A stretch of DNA of 64,000 nucleotides from Beijerinckia indica subsp. indica ATCC 9039 (GTDB taxonomy: Bacteria > Pseudomonadota > Alphaproteobacteria > Rhizobiales > Beijerinckiaceae), in contig NC_010581.1 in NCBI RefSeq assembly GCF_000019845.1, positions 3,229,501 through 3,293,500 on the forward strand. The letters run 5' to 3'. A program made the position numbers and the translations under genes. A model generated the notes under the pieces. The model ran no database searches, had not been told where the DNA came from, and saw only the letters and a program-made list of their open reading frames with translations. Position 1 is the stretch's first letter. The number at the start of each line of letters is the position of its first letter. Below are positions 1 through 8,254 of this stretch, piece after piece.

Positions 1-87
1 GCAAAAAAACTTGCAAATAAATTTTTCCCGCAATAAAAATTACAAAACCCGCGCTCGGACGAGCCAACGGATATGGGAGGACAATGT

Positions 88-1929
88 ATGGCGATGGTCC
101 GCTGCACCATGGCGCAGGCCCTGGTTCGTTATCTTTGCAATCAATTCACCATCGTTAACGGCCAGCGTGTGCCGCTCTTTCCCGGTGTCTTCGCAATCTT
201 TGGCCACGGCAATGTCACTTGCCTCGCGGAAGCGCTGGAAGCTGTTCAGGATAAGCTGCCGACCTGGCGCGGCCAGAATGAGCAATCCATGGCGCTGGCA
301 GCGATCGGTTTTGCCAAGGCGGTCCGGCGCCGGCAGATCATGGTCGCGACCAGTTCCATTGGCCCCGGCGCTCTCAACATGGTGACGGCCGCCGGTGTCG
401 CCCACACGAACCGCCTGCCGGTGCTGTTGCTCGCTGGCGACACTTTCGTCAATCGCCGGCCAGATCCAGTCATGCAGCAGGTCGAGCATTTCGGTAATCC
501 GACCATCACCGTCAATGATGCTTTCAAGGCGGTCACCCGTTACTGGGACCGTATCGTCCACCCCGAGCAGGTCATCTCATCCTTGCCGCAGGCGGTCGCT
601 GCCATGCTCGATCCGGCCGATTGCGGTCCGGCTTTCATCGCCCTCCCCCAGGACGTGCAGGAAATGGCTTGGGACTATCCCGAAGCCTTTTTCGCGGAAA
701 CGGTGCATAACATTCCACGGCCGCGCCCGGATCGTGGGCGCCTCGATGAAGCAGCCTCTCTTCTCAAGAATGCACAGCGGCCGCTGATCATTTCAGGAGG
801 CGGTGTACGTTATTCCGGCGCCGAAGATGCCCTCGCCGCTTTCGCCGCGAAACACGGCGTTCCGCTGTGTGAAACCATTGCCGGCAAGGGGAGTGTTTCG
901 CATGACCATCCCGTTCATGTCGGGCCGATCGGCATTGTCGGCTCGACATCGGCCAATGCCATGGCCGCGGAAGCGGATGTGATTCTCGCTGTCGGCACGC
1001 GGCTCATGGATTTCACGACAGGCTCCTGGTCGTCTTTCCGGCAGGACGCCAAATTCATCACTGTCAATACGGCGCGCTGGGATGCGACCAAACATCGGGC
1101 GCTTGCTGTAGTCGGCGATGCGCTCGAAACAGTAAAGGAACTCGATCAAAACCTTGATGGCTGGACGGCCGATACCGCCTGGACCGAACAGGGAAAGATC
1201 GAATTCGCGAAATGGAATGTGGCGCTCGACGGTTTCCAAAAGCCGACCAACGATCCAATTCCCACTTATGCGCAGGTCATCGGCGTGGTGAACGCCAAGG
1301 CTGGCGAATATGATCTCCTGATCACGGCGGCGGGCGGCCTACCCGGCGAAGTCATGAAGAACTGGCGTGTGAAGGCGCCGAATACATTCGATTGCGAATT
1401 CGGCTTTTCCTGCATGGGCTATGAAATCCCTGCTGGCTGGGGCGCCGCCATGGCCGATCCCACACGCACACCCATCGTCATGATCGGCGATGGCACATAC
1501 ATGATGATGAATTCGGATATCTATTCCTCGGTTCTGTCAGGGCACAAGATCATTCTCATCGTCTGCGACAACGGCGGTTATGCCGTCATCAATCGTCTGC
1601 AAAACGCCAAGGGCGGTGCCTCCTTCAACAATCTCCTCAAGGATTGTCGGGTGAAGGAGCCCTTCGCGGTGGACTTCAACAAACATGCAGAAGCGATGGG
1701 TGCTCTGACGCGGCGGGTGGAAAGTCTCGCCGATCTCGGCCAGGCCGTGGAATGGGCGAAGACCACCGACCGCACCACCGTCATTACCATCGTTTCCGAC
1801 GCCTTCACCTGGACCCCGGGCGACGCCTGGTGGGATGTGGGCGTGCCGCAAGTGAGTGTCCGCGCGGAAGTCAGTAATGCCGCGCAACAGCAGCAGGAAG
1901 GACGGACCCGCCAGCGCGTCGGCGTCTGA
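88..1929 (+). CDS. iolD: 3D-(3,5/4)-trihydroxycyclohexane-1,2-dione acylhydrolase
   Basis: ThDP-dependent ring-opening enzyme of myo-inositol catabolism, acting after IolE in the cytoplasm. The N-terminal half has the cofactor-activating Glu in a GQNEQSMALAA context. The C-terminal half has the ThDP/metal motif GDGTYMMMNSD followed by CDNGGYAVINRLQ, which is typical of IolD. The length of 613 aa fits the family. ATG 88 is chosen because GGAGG at 76-80 sits 7 nt upstream; the in-frame ATG at 73 lies before that site. It is the first gene of the window and iolE follows 118 nt later on the same strand, so upstream iol genes probably lie outside the window. Confidence 0.93.
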   Translation: MAMVRCTMAQALVRYLCNQFTIVNGQRVPLFPGVFAIFGHGNVTCLAEALEAVQDKLPTWRGQNEQSMALAAIGFAKAVRRRQIMVATSSIGPGALNMVTAAGVAHTNRLPVLLLAGDTFVNRRPDPVMQQVEHFGNPTITVNDAFKAVTRYWDRIVHPEQVISSLPQAVAAMLDPADCGPAFIALPQDVQEMAWDYPEAFFAETVHNIPRPRPDRGRLDEAASLLKNAQRPLIISGGGVRYSGAEDALAAFAAKHGVPLCETIAGKGSVSHDHPVHVGPIGIVGSTSANAMAAEADVILAVGTRLMDFTTGSWSSFRQDAKFITVNTARWDATKHRALAVVGDALETVKELDQNLDGWTADTAWTEQGKIEFAKWNVALDGFQKPTNDPIPTYAQVIGVVNAKAGEYDLLITAAGGLPGEVMKNWRVKAPNTFDCEFGFSCMGYEIPAGWGAAMADPTRTPIVMIGDGTYMMMNSDIYSSVLSGHKIILIVCDNGGYAVINRLQNAKGGASFNNLLKDCRVKEPFAVDFNKHAEAMGALTRRVESLADLGQAVEWAKTTDRTTVITIVSDAFTWTPGDAWWDVGVPQVSVRAEVSNAAQQQQEGRTRQRVGV

Positions 1930-2047
1930 GCGTTCCCTCCTCATTTTTCGACCAGACACCGAGGCCGTTCCTGCAGGCGGGACCGATCGCGCCCGCTTGC
2001 GCCGCGCGGCCGCGATGAACCTTCTTTCACAAAGATTGTGAGCGAAC

Positions 2048-2980
2048 ATGATAGCCAAGCTAGGTATCGCACCCATCGCATGGTCGAATGACGACCTGCC
2101 GGAACTCGGTGGACAAACATCCCTTGAAACCTGTCTGCGGGAAAGCCGCGCCGCCGGCTTTTCCGGCGTCGAGACGGGGGGCAAGTTCCCGAAGACGGCC
2201 GCAGAACTTGGGCCAAAGCTCGCGGCCTTCGGTCTCTCTCTCGCATCGGGCTGGTATTCCGGCACCGTGCTCGACGCCCCCGACGACCTTGCCGCAGAAA
2301 AGGAAAAGGCTGCGAGCCAGCTCCAACTCTTCCGTGAACTTGGCGCCGCCTGCCTCGCCTATGGCGAGACGGCGGGCACCATCCAGAACAAGCGCACGGC
2401 TCCGCTCAATTCCCGCCGCCGCCTCGCCGAGGATCAGATCCGTACCTATGGCCACCGCCTGACACGCTTTGCGGAATATTGCTCCGAAAAGGGGGTGCCG
2501 CTCGGCTTCCATCACCACATGGGCACCGGGATCGAGACGGAGGAGGACCTCGACCTTCTCATGCGCCACACGGGCGAGGCTGTGGGCCTGCTCTATGATA
2601 CAGGCCATATGCGTTTTGCCGGTGGCGACCATCTGCGCGTCATCGAAAAGCACGGCCGCCGCATCATTCATGTCCACGCAAAAGACGTTCGAGATCAGGT
2701 CATCTCAAGTCTCGACCGCAGTCACGACTCCTTCCTTGACGCCGTGCTTGCCGGAGCCTTCACCGTGCCGGGAGACGGCTCCATCGACTTCAATGCTGTG
2801 GCTCAACGCCTCTCGGATGTTGGTTATCAGGGATGGTTCATCGTCGAGGCGGAACAGGATCCGGTCAAGGCCCCGCCTGCCGAATATGCTGTCATCGGCT
2901 ATCGCGCCTTGTCGGCCGCGCTCCAAAAGGCTGGCTATAAGATCCAGGGAGAGAATACGCATGAGCGCATTGCAGGGTAA
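2048..2980 (+). CDS. iolE: inosose dehydratase (2-keto-myo-inositol dehydratase)
   Basis: Dehydrates scyllo-inosose to the diketone that IolD opens. It is a xylose-isomerase-like TIM barrel of 310 aa. The N-terminal stretch IAPIAWSNDDLPELGG and the metal-ligand stretches GFHHHMGTG, YDTGH and HVHAKDV are typical of IolE. It follows iolD in the same direction and its 3' end overlaps the start of the next gene by 20 nt, which indicates translational coupling. The start has only a weak purine-rich site, but no better in-frame ATG is seen. Confidence 0.93.
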   Translation: MIAKLGIAPIAWSNDDLPELGGQTSLETCLRESRAAGFSGVETGGKFPKTAAELGPKLAAFGLSLASGWYSGTVLDAPDDLAAEKEKAASQLQLFRELGAACLAYGETAGTIQNKRTAPLNSRRRLAEDQIRTYGHRLTRFAEYCSEKGVPLGFHHHMGTGIETEEDLDLLMRHTGEAVGLLYDTGHMRFAGGDHLRVIEKHGRRIIHVHAKDVRDQVISSLDRSHDSFLDAVLAGAFTVPGDGSIDFNAVAQRLSDVGYQGWFIVEAEQDPVKAPPAEYAVIGYRALSAALQKAGYKIQGENTHERIAG

Positions 2981-3770
2981 AATCGCTGTCGTCACCGGTG
3001 GCACGCAGGGGCTTGGCGCCGCCATTGCCCGGACATTCGCTGAACGTGGCGCGGCCGGAATCGTCATTTGTGGCCGCTCGAAGGAAAAGGGCGAAGCCAA
3101 GGCCAAGGAGATTTCCTCGACGACTGGGACGGACGTGGTCTTCGTTCCTGCCGATCTCAGTCAGGTGGACGATTGCCTTGCCGTGGTCAGACGCGCGGAT
3201 GCGAAATTCGGCCGGATCGACGCACTCGTCAATGCTGCGGGAGCCACCGATCGCGGCACCATCATCGATACGTCGCCCGAACTGTTCGACAAGATCTTCG
3301 CGGTGAATGTCAAAGGTCCCTTCTTCCTCATGCAAGAAGCCATCAAGCTCATGCGGCGTGAGGGCACCGAAGGGACCATCGTCAACATCTGTTCCATGTC
3401 GGCGAAGGCGGGGCAGCCCTTCATCGCTGCTTATTGCAGCTCCAAGGGCGCGCTCGCGACATTGACAGAGAATACAGCTTATACGCTGCTCCGTAACCGT
3501 ATCCGTGTCAACGCACTCAATATCGGCTGGATGGCTTCCGATGGTGAGGATCAAATCCAGAAGAGCTATCATGGAGCAAGCGATGGTTGGCTAGAAAAAG
3601 CCGCCGCCGCCCAGCCGTTCGGCCGGCTGATCGATCCCGACGAGGTCGCGCGCGCGGTTGCCTTTCTCTCCAGTGACGAATCCGGCCTCATGACCGGAAG
3701 CGTCATCAATTACGACCAGTCTGTTTGGGGCGCCTACGATTCAGCCCCCAACCCGACCGCTCCACTCTAG
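2961..3770 (+). CDS. short-chain dehydrogenase/reductase in the inositol operon
   Basis: Classical SDR of 269 aa. The dinucleotide-binding TGGTQGLG is near residue 13, NAAG near residue 92, and the catalytic Ser and YxxxK are in the stretches NICSMSA and AAYCSSKGAL. The last third has the usual PFGRLIDPDEVA and MTGSVINYDQS segments. It overlaps iolE by 20 nt, with its ATG at 2961 inside iolE. Its position suggests an oxidation step on inositol or a related cyclitol or sugar, but SDR sequence alone does not give the substrate. The stop codon is followed directly by a hairpin repeat. Confidence 0.85.
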   Translation: MSALQGKIAVVTGGTQGLGAAIARTFAERGAAGIVICGRSKEKGEAKAKEISSTTGTDVVFVPADLSQVDDCLAVVRRADAKFGRIDALVNAAGATDRGTIIDTSPELFDKIFAVNVKGPFFLMQEAIKLMRREGTEGTIVNICSMSAKAGQPFIAAYCSSKGALATLTENTAYTLLRNRIRVNALNIGWMASDGEDQIQKSYHGASDGWLEKAAAAQPFGRLIDPDEVARAVAFLSSDESGLMTGSVINYDQSVWGAYDSAPNPTAPL

Positions 3771-3868
3771 TATCCACCCTCATTGAAACGCAGCTTGTCG
3801 CGGTTCAATGAGGACAAGTGGATAAGTTTAAAAAGTGACGGGTCGAGAATCTATGTTTCTCGATCCGA
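3771..3868 (+). repeat. two-hairpin intergenic repeat, copy A
   Basis: First of three related elements of about 100 bp (others at 5093 and 42279). The outer stem pairs TATCCAC (3771-3777) with GTGGATA (3818-3824), and the inner stem pairs CTCATTGAA (3779-3787) with TTCAATGAG (3804-3812). A spacer with GTTTAAAAAGTGACG follows, then a second hairpin around TCGAGAA/TTCTCGA. It begins immediately after the dehydrogenase stop codon. No open frame fills the rest of the gap up to 4083, which is AT-rich and probably holds the promoter of the next gene. Confidence 0.85.
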
Positions 3869-4083
3869 GAGCGTTCCAGACATCTCCAAACCACTCCACA
3901 CAAATATAAAAAGACCCTTGGTCCTAGAGCGACGGCCATAGCGATTCATTCTGGATAGGGCGTCCCACAATGCCCTATCCAATACATTGTTATCCTCTCC
4001 GTCATTTCCGTGAGCTTTTAAAGCGTTTCTCATTTTGCCCATGAACGTGGCGAGAGAGTTAATAAGCAAGGGAGGAAATGAAC

Positions 4084-5013
4084 ATGAACAAGGTGTTGGT
4101 GGCTGCCGCAGCGGTGGCTCTCATGACGGCTCAAGCATCGGCGAAAGACCTCAAATCCATCGGCCTCTCGCTTGCCTCGATGGATAATCCCTATTTCGTC
4201 GCCATGGCCAAGGGCGCTACGGCGAGTGCCCAGAAAATCAATCCGAATGTCAAGATCAATACGCTTGATTTCGATTATGATCTGAACAAACAGGCCACAC
4301 AGATCGATAGTCTCATTGCCTCGGGGGTCGATTTGATCCTGCTCAATCCGGGCGATCCCGCGGCTCTGGAGCCGGTGATCCAACGGGCCCATGCCGCCGG
4401 TATTCCCGTCATCGCGGTCGATACAGCAGCCAAAGGCGCCGATATCACCATCACCACGGACAATCGGCAGGCGGGGGAAATCGCCTGTCAATATATCGTC
4501 GACAAGCTCGGCGGCAAGGGCAATGTCATCATTCAGAACGGTCCGCAGGTGTCTTCCGTGCGCGAGCGTGTTGAGGGCTGCAAGAAGGCGCTTGCGAATG
4601 CTCCGGAGATCGCGGTCCTTTCAAGCGATCAAAATGCCAAAGGATCGCATCGGCATGGCATGAATGTCATGCAGGACCATCTTTCCCAGTTTGCGAAGAT
4701 CGATGCGGTCTTCACGATCAATGACCGGCAGGCGATTGGCTCTGATTTTGCCGCGCAGCGCCTCCATCGCAACGATCTCATCATTACTTCGGTCGATGGC
4801 GCGCCTGATATCGAGGTCGCTCTCAAGGCGAAGAACACCTGCATCCATGCCTCGGCCAGCCAAGATCCCTATGCGATTGCCCAGCTTGCCGTTGATCTCG
4901 GCAATGATCTTCTGAACGGCAAGAAGCCCGAGCAGGATGTCATTCTCATCGCGCCGAAACTGGTCACGCGTGAGAATGTCGCTGAATACAAGGGTTGGCG
5001 GGCCGAGCGTTAA
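4084..5013 (+). CDS. periplasmic sugar-binding protein of an ABC transporter (orphan copy)
   Basis: Type I periplasmic binding protein of the RbsB class, 309 aa, with a signal peptide ending ASA before KDLKS. Family segments include GLSLASMDNPYF, NPGDPAALEPVI, TITTDNRQAGE and SSVRERVEGCKKAL. ATG 4084 has GGAGG at 4071-4075, 8 nt upstream; ATG 4078 would be too close. It is paralogous to the protein at 35453-36382 (about four fifths of residues alike by eye) but has no permease or ATPase beside it. Its cargo is unknown: the inositol genes next door suggest a cyclitol, the paralogue suggests a pentose or hexose. Near residue 260 it reads ALKAKNTCIHAS where the paralogue has one residue fewer. 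Confidence 0.87.
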   Translation: MNKVLVAAAAVALMTAQASAKDLKSIGLSLASMDNPYFVAMAKGATASAQKINPNVKINTLDFDYDLNKQATQIDSLIASGVDLILLNPGDPAALEPVIQRAHAAGIPVIAVDTAAKGADITITTDNRQAGEIACQYIVDKLGGKGNVIIQNGPQVSSVRERVEGCKKALANAPEIAVLSSDQNAKGSHRHGMNVMQDHLSQFAKIDAVFTINDRQAIGSDFAAQRLHRNDLIITSVDGAPDIEVALKAKNTCIHASASQDPYAIAQLAVDLGNDLLNGKKPEQDVILIAPKLVTRENVAEYKGWRAER

Positions 5014-5025
5014 CCAGCGCACCAA

Positions 5026-5062
5026 CATCAACCGCAAAAGGGAGACCTCTTTGCGGTTGATG
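5026..5062 (+). terminator. stem-loop after the sugar-binding protein gene
   Basis: A perfect 13-bp stem pairs CATCAACCGCAAA (5026-5038) with TTTGCGGTTGATG (5050-5062) around an 11-nt loop, starting 13 nt after the stop codon. There is no long T-run after it, so it may stabilise the upstream mRNA or attenuate read-through into the porin rather than fully terminate. Confidence 0.5.
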
Positions 5063-5092
5063 CGTTTCAAAGAGCTGGAACAGTTGCTCCAG

Positions 5093-5193
5093 TATCCATT
5101 CTTATTGAAGCGCGACTCGTCACGGTTCAATAAGGACAAGTGGATACGGTTTAAAAAGTGACGGTTCGAGAATCTGTGATTCTCGATACGAGG
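5093..5193 (+). repeat. two-hairpin intergenic repeat, copy B
   Basis: Second copy of the element at 3771. The inner stem reads CTTATTGAA (5101-5109) against TTCAATAAG (5126-5134), so the C:G pair of the other copies is replaced by T:A on both sides. The outer stem is TATCCAT/GTGGATA (5093-5099 with 5140-5146). The second hairpin pairs CGAGAATC with GATTCTCG around TGT. It lies between the binding-protein and porin genes. Confidence 0.85.
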
Positions 5194-5205
5194 CAGGGGA
5201 TTGAA

Positions 5206-5258
5206 AGGCTTCATCCGGCTGACATCATCCGCGTACCAGGATGGACGGCATGAAGCCT
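5206..5258 (+). promoter_or_regulatory. stem-loop in the porin leader, next to the ribosome binding site
   Basis: AGGCTTCAT (5206-5214) pairs with ATGAAGCCT (5250-5258), ending 2 nt before the AGGGGGG ribosome binding site at 5261. The second porin gene has an equivalent stem-loop in the same place (35365-35425), although the leader sequence between the arms differs. A role in translation control is an inference. Confidence 0.5.
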
Positions 5259-5272
5259 CAAGGGGGGTGAGA

Positions 5273-6640
5273 ATGGCATCGAAAAAAGCAGGGCGGCAGC
5301 TTCTGCGGGCCACGAGAATCGCGGGGATTTTGGCCTTGGGTTTTGGACTGACGCAGGGCGGGACGGCAGCACGGGCCGCGGATGTCGCGCCGCCAGCCCA
5401 AGTGGCGGTGTCGCCCGCGCCTCCCGTCCCGGAACATGACTGGGCCTTGGGGACTTGGGGCGGGGTGCGCTCCGATCTTTATCGCAAGGGTATCGATTTC
5501 CAATTCGTCTGGGTTAGCGAAGTCGCCTATAACATGACCGGCGGCGCGGAAAACCGCATCGCCCAGGCCGGCCAGTTGAACCTCGGCGTCACCTTCGATC
5601 TGGAAAAATTATTCGGCGATCCGGGTGCCATCTTCCAGATGACCTTCGATAAGCGCGAGGGCCGCAATCTCAATCATGATGCCGGCCTCGACATGCTGGT
5701 CCAGCCGCAGGAAGTCTATGGCCGCGGTGACATCTGGCGCCTGACGCAATTCTGGTACGATCAGAAATTCGCCAATGGCGTGATCGATTGGAAAATCGGC
5801 AAGATGGCGGTGAGTGAAGACATCACCCAATATCCTTGCGTGTTCATGAACCTGTCGTTCTGCGGCTCGGCGCCGGGCCGCGGCCTCGCCGGCAATTATT
5901 TCTTCAATTATCCGATCGGCCAATGGGGCACGCGGGTGCGCTTCAACGCGCCGGAAGCCTATTTCACCCTGGCGGCCTATCAGATGAACCCCAACGTCTT
6001 GAAACAAAGCTATGGGGTGAATTTCGATTTCAGCGGCGGCAACGGGGTCCTGCTGCCGATCGAATTCGGCTGGCTGCCGGCTTTTGATGGAGGCCGTCTG
6101 CCCGGTGTCTACCAATTCACCGCCTGGTATGGCTCGCAGCAGGCTCAGGACGTCGTGGCCCTCAATTATCCGAATCTCGTGCCGCTCAGCGATCTGCCGG
6201 TGGGTGGCCGCTGGGGCGTGAGCTTCCAGATGTCGCAGCAGCTCACGCATCCTTCCGATGATCATCCCAAACAGGGCCTGAGCCTGATCGGCAGCATGGT
6301 GATGCTTGATCGGGCGACCTCGACGCTCAACAACCAAGAGACCATCGGCCTCGTCTATCACGGACCGTTCGAGAACCGTCAGGGCGATGAAATCGCCATT
6401 GCCTGGGGCCGCACGGAGGTCAATTCGCGCCTGACCAATGCCGCGATCCTGTCCAATGTCCTCGTGCCTGGCTCAGCCGTCGTGCGACGCGCCGAATATC
6501 CCTTGGAAATCTACTACAACTTCCATGCCTATAACGGCATCGATGTGCGTCCGAACTTCCAATGGATTCACTGCCCAGGTGGTGTTTGTAACAAACCGGA
6601 TGTGGCCATCCTCGGTGTGAAAACTGTCATTAATTTCTGA
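5273..6640 (+). CDS. OprB-type carbohydrate-selective porin, copy 1
   Basis: Outer-membrane sugar porin of about 455 aa. The signal peptide ends TAARA before ADVAPP, and the mature start WALGTWGGVRSDLYRKG is the usual OprB opening. The end, AILGVKTVINF, is a typical terminal beta strand with last residue Phe. ATG 5273 is preceded by AGGGGGG (5261-5267). An upstream in-frame ATG at 5201 lies inside the leader and would break the signal peptide. From about 5312 to 6638 the DNA is almost identical, in inverted orientation, to the porin at 33983-35347. It follows an orphan sugar-binding protein, so the pair probably imports the same class of sugar. Confidence 0.88.
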   Translation: MASKKAGRQLLRATRIAGILALGFGLTQGGTAARAADVAPPAQVAVSPAPPVPEHDWALGTWGGVRSDLYRKGIDFQFVWVSEVAYNMTGGAENRIAQAGQLNLGVTFDLEKLFGDPGAIFQMTFDKREGRNLNHDAGLDMLVQPQEVYGRGDIWRLTQFWYDQKFANGVIDWKIGKMAVSEDITQYPCVFMNLSFCGSAPGRGLAGNYFFNYPIGQWGTRVRFNAPEAYFTLAAYQMNPNVLKQSYGVNFDFSGGNGVLLPIEFGWLPAFDGGRLPGVYQFTAWYGSQQAQDVVALNYPNLVPLSDLPVGGRWGVSFQMSQQLTHPSDDHPKQGLSLIGSMVMLDRATSTLNNQETIGLVYHGPFENRQGDEIAIAWGRTEVNSRLTNAAILSNVLVPGSAVVRRAEYPLEIYYNFHAYNGIDVRPNFQWIHCPGGVCNKPDVAILGVKTVINF

Positions 6641-6702
6641 AGCTTCCAAGACAGTTATGCGCCAGTGCTTCAAGAGGGCGAGTGGGTGCTCCATCCGCTA
6701 TT

Positions 6703-6736
6703 AGTGATCGTGTCCATTATAATGGACACGATCACT
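6703..6736. promoter_or_regulatory. 34-bp perfect palindrome
   Basis: AGTGATCGTGTCCATTA (6703-6719) is followed without a gap by its exact reverse complement (6720-6736). It lies 63 nt after the porin stop and 90 nt before the end of the oppositely transcribed Spy-like gene, so it could serve as a bidirectional terminator. With no loop and no T-run it could equally be a protein-binding or cruciform site. Confidence 0.5.
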
Positions 6737-6825
6737 TCCTAAACTTTCATCGTCCGGGCGGTCTTCACCGGATGGATAATGTTCTCCGGTGGATCGCTCA
6801 GCGCCAATATTGCGTCAATCGAGAC

Positions 6826-7323
6826 CTACTCCTCTTCGGTCTCTTCTTCCTGCATCCGGCGACTTTCGACGCCTTCCTTCGCTTCATGAAGGACATTCGA
6901 CACCAGGAAGCGCATCCGCCGTTTCTGGTTGTCGTCGAGGCTGGCATAAAGCGGCTGCCAGGCGTCGGCGAGCTTTCTGAGTGTGTCTGCTCTTTGAGTC
7001 AGGTTGTCAGCACGTGCACGCATGAGTTCTATAGGCTCGCCGCCCTTTTCAAGCCGCGCCTGCAAAGCCGCCGAACGTTGTTCCCTCATCGCCGATCTGG
7101 CGCGGATGGCGTTCTCTACTGCAGGCCAATATTTTTCCTGGTCGGGCTTCAGCTGCAGTGCGGCCTTGACAATTCCAATCCGCGCATCGGTCAAGGCAGT
7201 CCGATCGGCCGCGCTCAAGCGCTGTTGGCTCTGTTGTGCCGGGGCGCCAGCCTGCTGAGCATAGGCGAGCGAAGTTCCAGCAATGAGAAGCGTAGTCAAC
7301 CCAGTTGCAAGCCTCTTCAACAT
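6826..7323 (-). CDS. Spy/CpxP-like periplasmic protein
   Basis: Small secreted protein of 165 aa. The signal peptide MLKRLATGLTTLLIAGTSLAYA is followed by a Gln/Ala-rich linker and an all-helical region. That region contains LQLKPDQEKYWPAVE and LYASLDDNQKRRMRFL, the spaced Leu-Thr/Lys-x-x-Gln style repeats of the Spy/CpxP (LTXXQ) family. The end is very acidic (QEEETEEE). ATG 7323 has GGGAGG 6 nt upstream; a longer frame would bury the signal peptide. Relatives are periplasmic chaperones or metal and stress sensors, but the exact role is unknown. It stands alone between convergent and co-directional neighbours. Confidence 0.7.
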   Translation of the reverse strand: MLKRLATGLTTLLIAGTSLAYAQQAGAPAQQSQQRLSAADRTALTDARIGIVKAALQLKPDQEKYWPAVENAIRARSAMREQRSAALQARLEKGGEPIELMRARADNLTQRADTLRKLADAWQPLYASLDDNQKRRMRFLVSNVLHEAKEGVESRRMQEEETEEE

Positions 7324-7576
7324 CCGAACCTCCCAAAGTGAAGCCCCCACCGGGCCGCATAAGAGGCTCACGTTGGGAGCACTGCACGATATAGGTCAGC
7401 ACCAACTTCTTACTACCGGTTGCGGGCTGTTTCAATCGATCAACTTATATATAAAGCATTGAAATAGCGTAGTTTTAGGTACAACCAAAGTTCCAGCTAT
7501 CGCAACTCTGCTGGCTCTCCAATCCTTCCAGCCGGCGGACACGGAAGCACCGCCCCGGCGCTTAGATCGGAACGAG

Positions 7577-8254
7577 TCATTTTTCGTAATCTGTGCCTTT
7601 CTCCTCGATCTCCGCCTCTTGCTGAGGCAACAACGGCCCCAAGTCTGCTTCTCCTTCTCCGTCTGTCCAATAGGCGGCAAACAGGTCCTGCCCTGGCAGA
7701 TCGGCAAGACTGTTGAAGCCAAACTCTCTCAGGAAGGCTTGCGTCGTAACATAGGTGACCGGTGCCCCCGGCTCGGGGCTGCGCGGTCCTGCACCGAGCC
7801 AGCCTTTGGCCTTGAGATAGGCCAAGGTATCGCGGCTGATCTCACGGCCGAAGAAAGCACCCAGCCGCGCGCGAGTGATCGGCTGGAAATGCCCGATCGC
7901 CAGGAGCAATGTCGCATCCTTCTGGCTGGGGCCGCCATCCGGTCCCGCCAAGAACCCCGCCGCGCGCAAAACCGGCGCCAGAGACGGTCTTGTCCGCAGC
8001 TGCCAGCCGCCCGCGACAGCCACGACCTCGTAGGGGCGCCCTCGCAGATCCTCGCGCAGATCGGCGATGAGGTCCTCGATCACGCAGGCAGCGCCAACTA
8101 CCTGGGCAAGCACGTCCCGCGAGACTGGCTCGGCGGCGGCGAAGAGGAGCGCTTCGACGCGCCGCAGCCATTCACGCCAGCGCAAGGCGGGCGGTAGAGC
8201 CTCGAGCTCGCGCTCGAAGGATGGATCGGAACGAGACCGTCGTGCCATGGTCAC
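7577..8254 (-). CDS. ScpB-like chromosome segregation/condensation protein
   Basis: Protein of 225 aa resembling ScpB, a kleisin-complex subunit that works with SMC. The N-terminal winged-helix opening EALLFAAAEPVSRDVLA and the segment YEVVAVAGGWQLRTRP are typical, as is the C-terminal FGFNSLADLPG. It overlaps the upstream DUF1403 gene by 4 nt (ATGA) and is surely co-translated with it. It lacks a ScpA neighbour, so it is probably the accessory ScpB variant that travels with DUF1403 rather than the housekeeping copy. Confidence 0.72.
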   Translation of the reverse strand: MTMARRSRSDPSFERELEALPPALRWREWLRRVEALLFAAAEPVSRDVLAQVVGAACVIEDLIADLREDLRGRPYEVVAVAGGWQLRTRPSLAPVLRAAGFLAGPDGGPSQKDATLLLAIGHFQPITRARLGAFFGREISRDTLAYLKAKGWLGAGPRSPEPGAPVTYVTTQAFLREFGFNSLADLPGQDLFAAYWTDGEGEADLGPLLPQQEAEIEEKGTDYEK

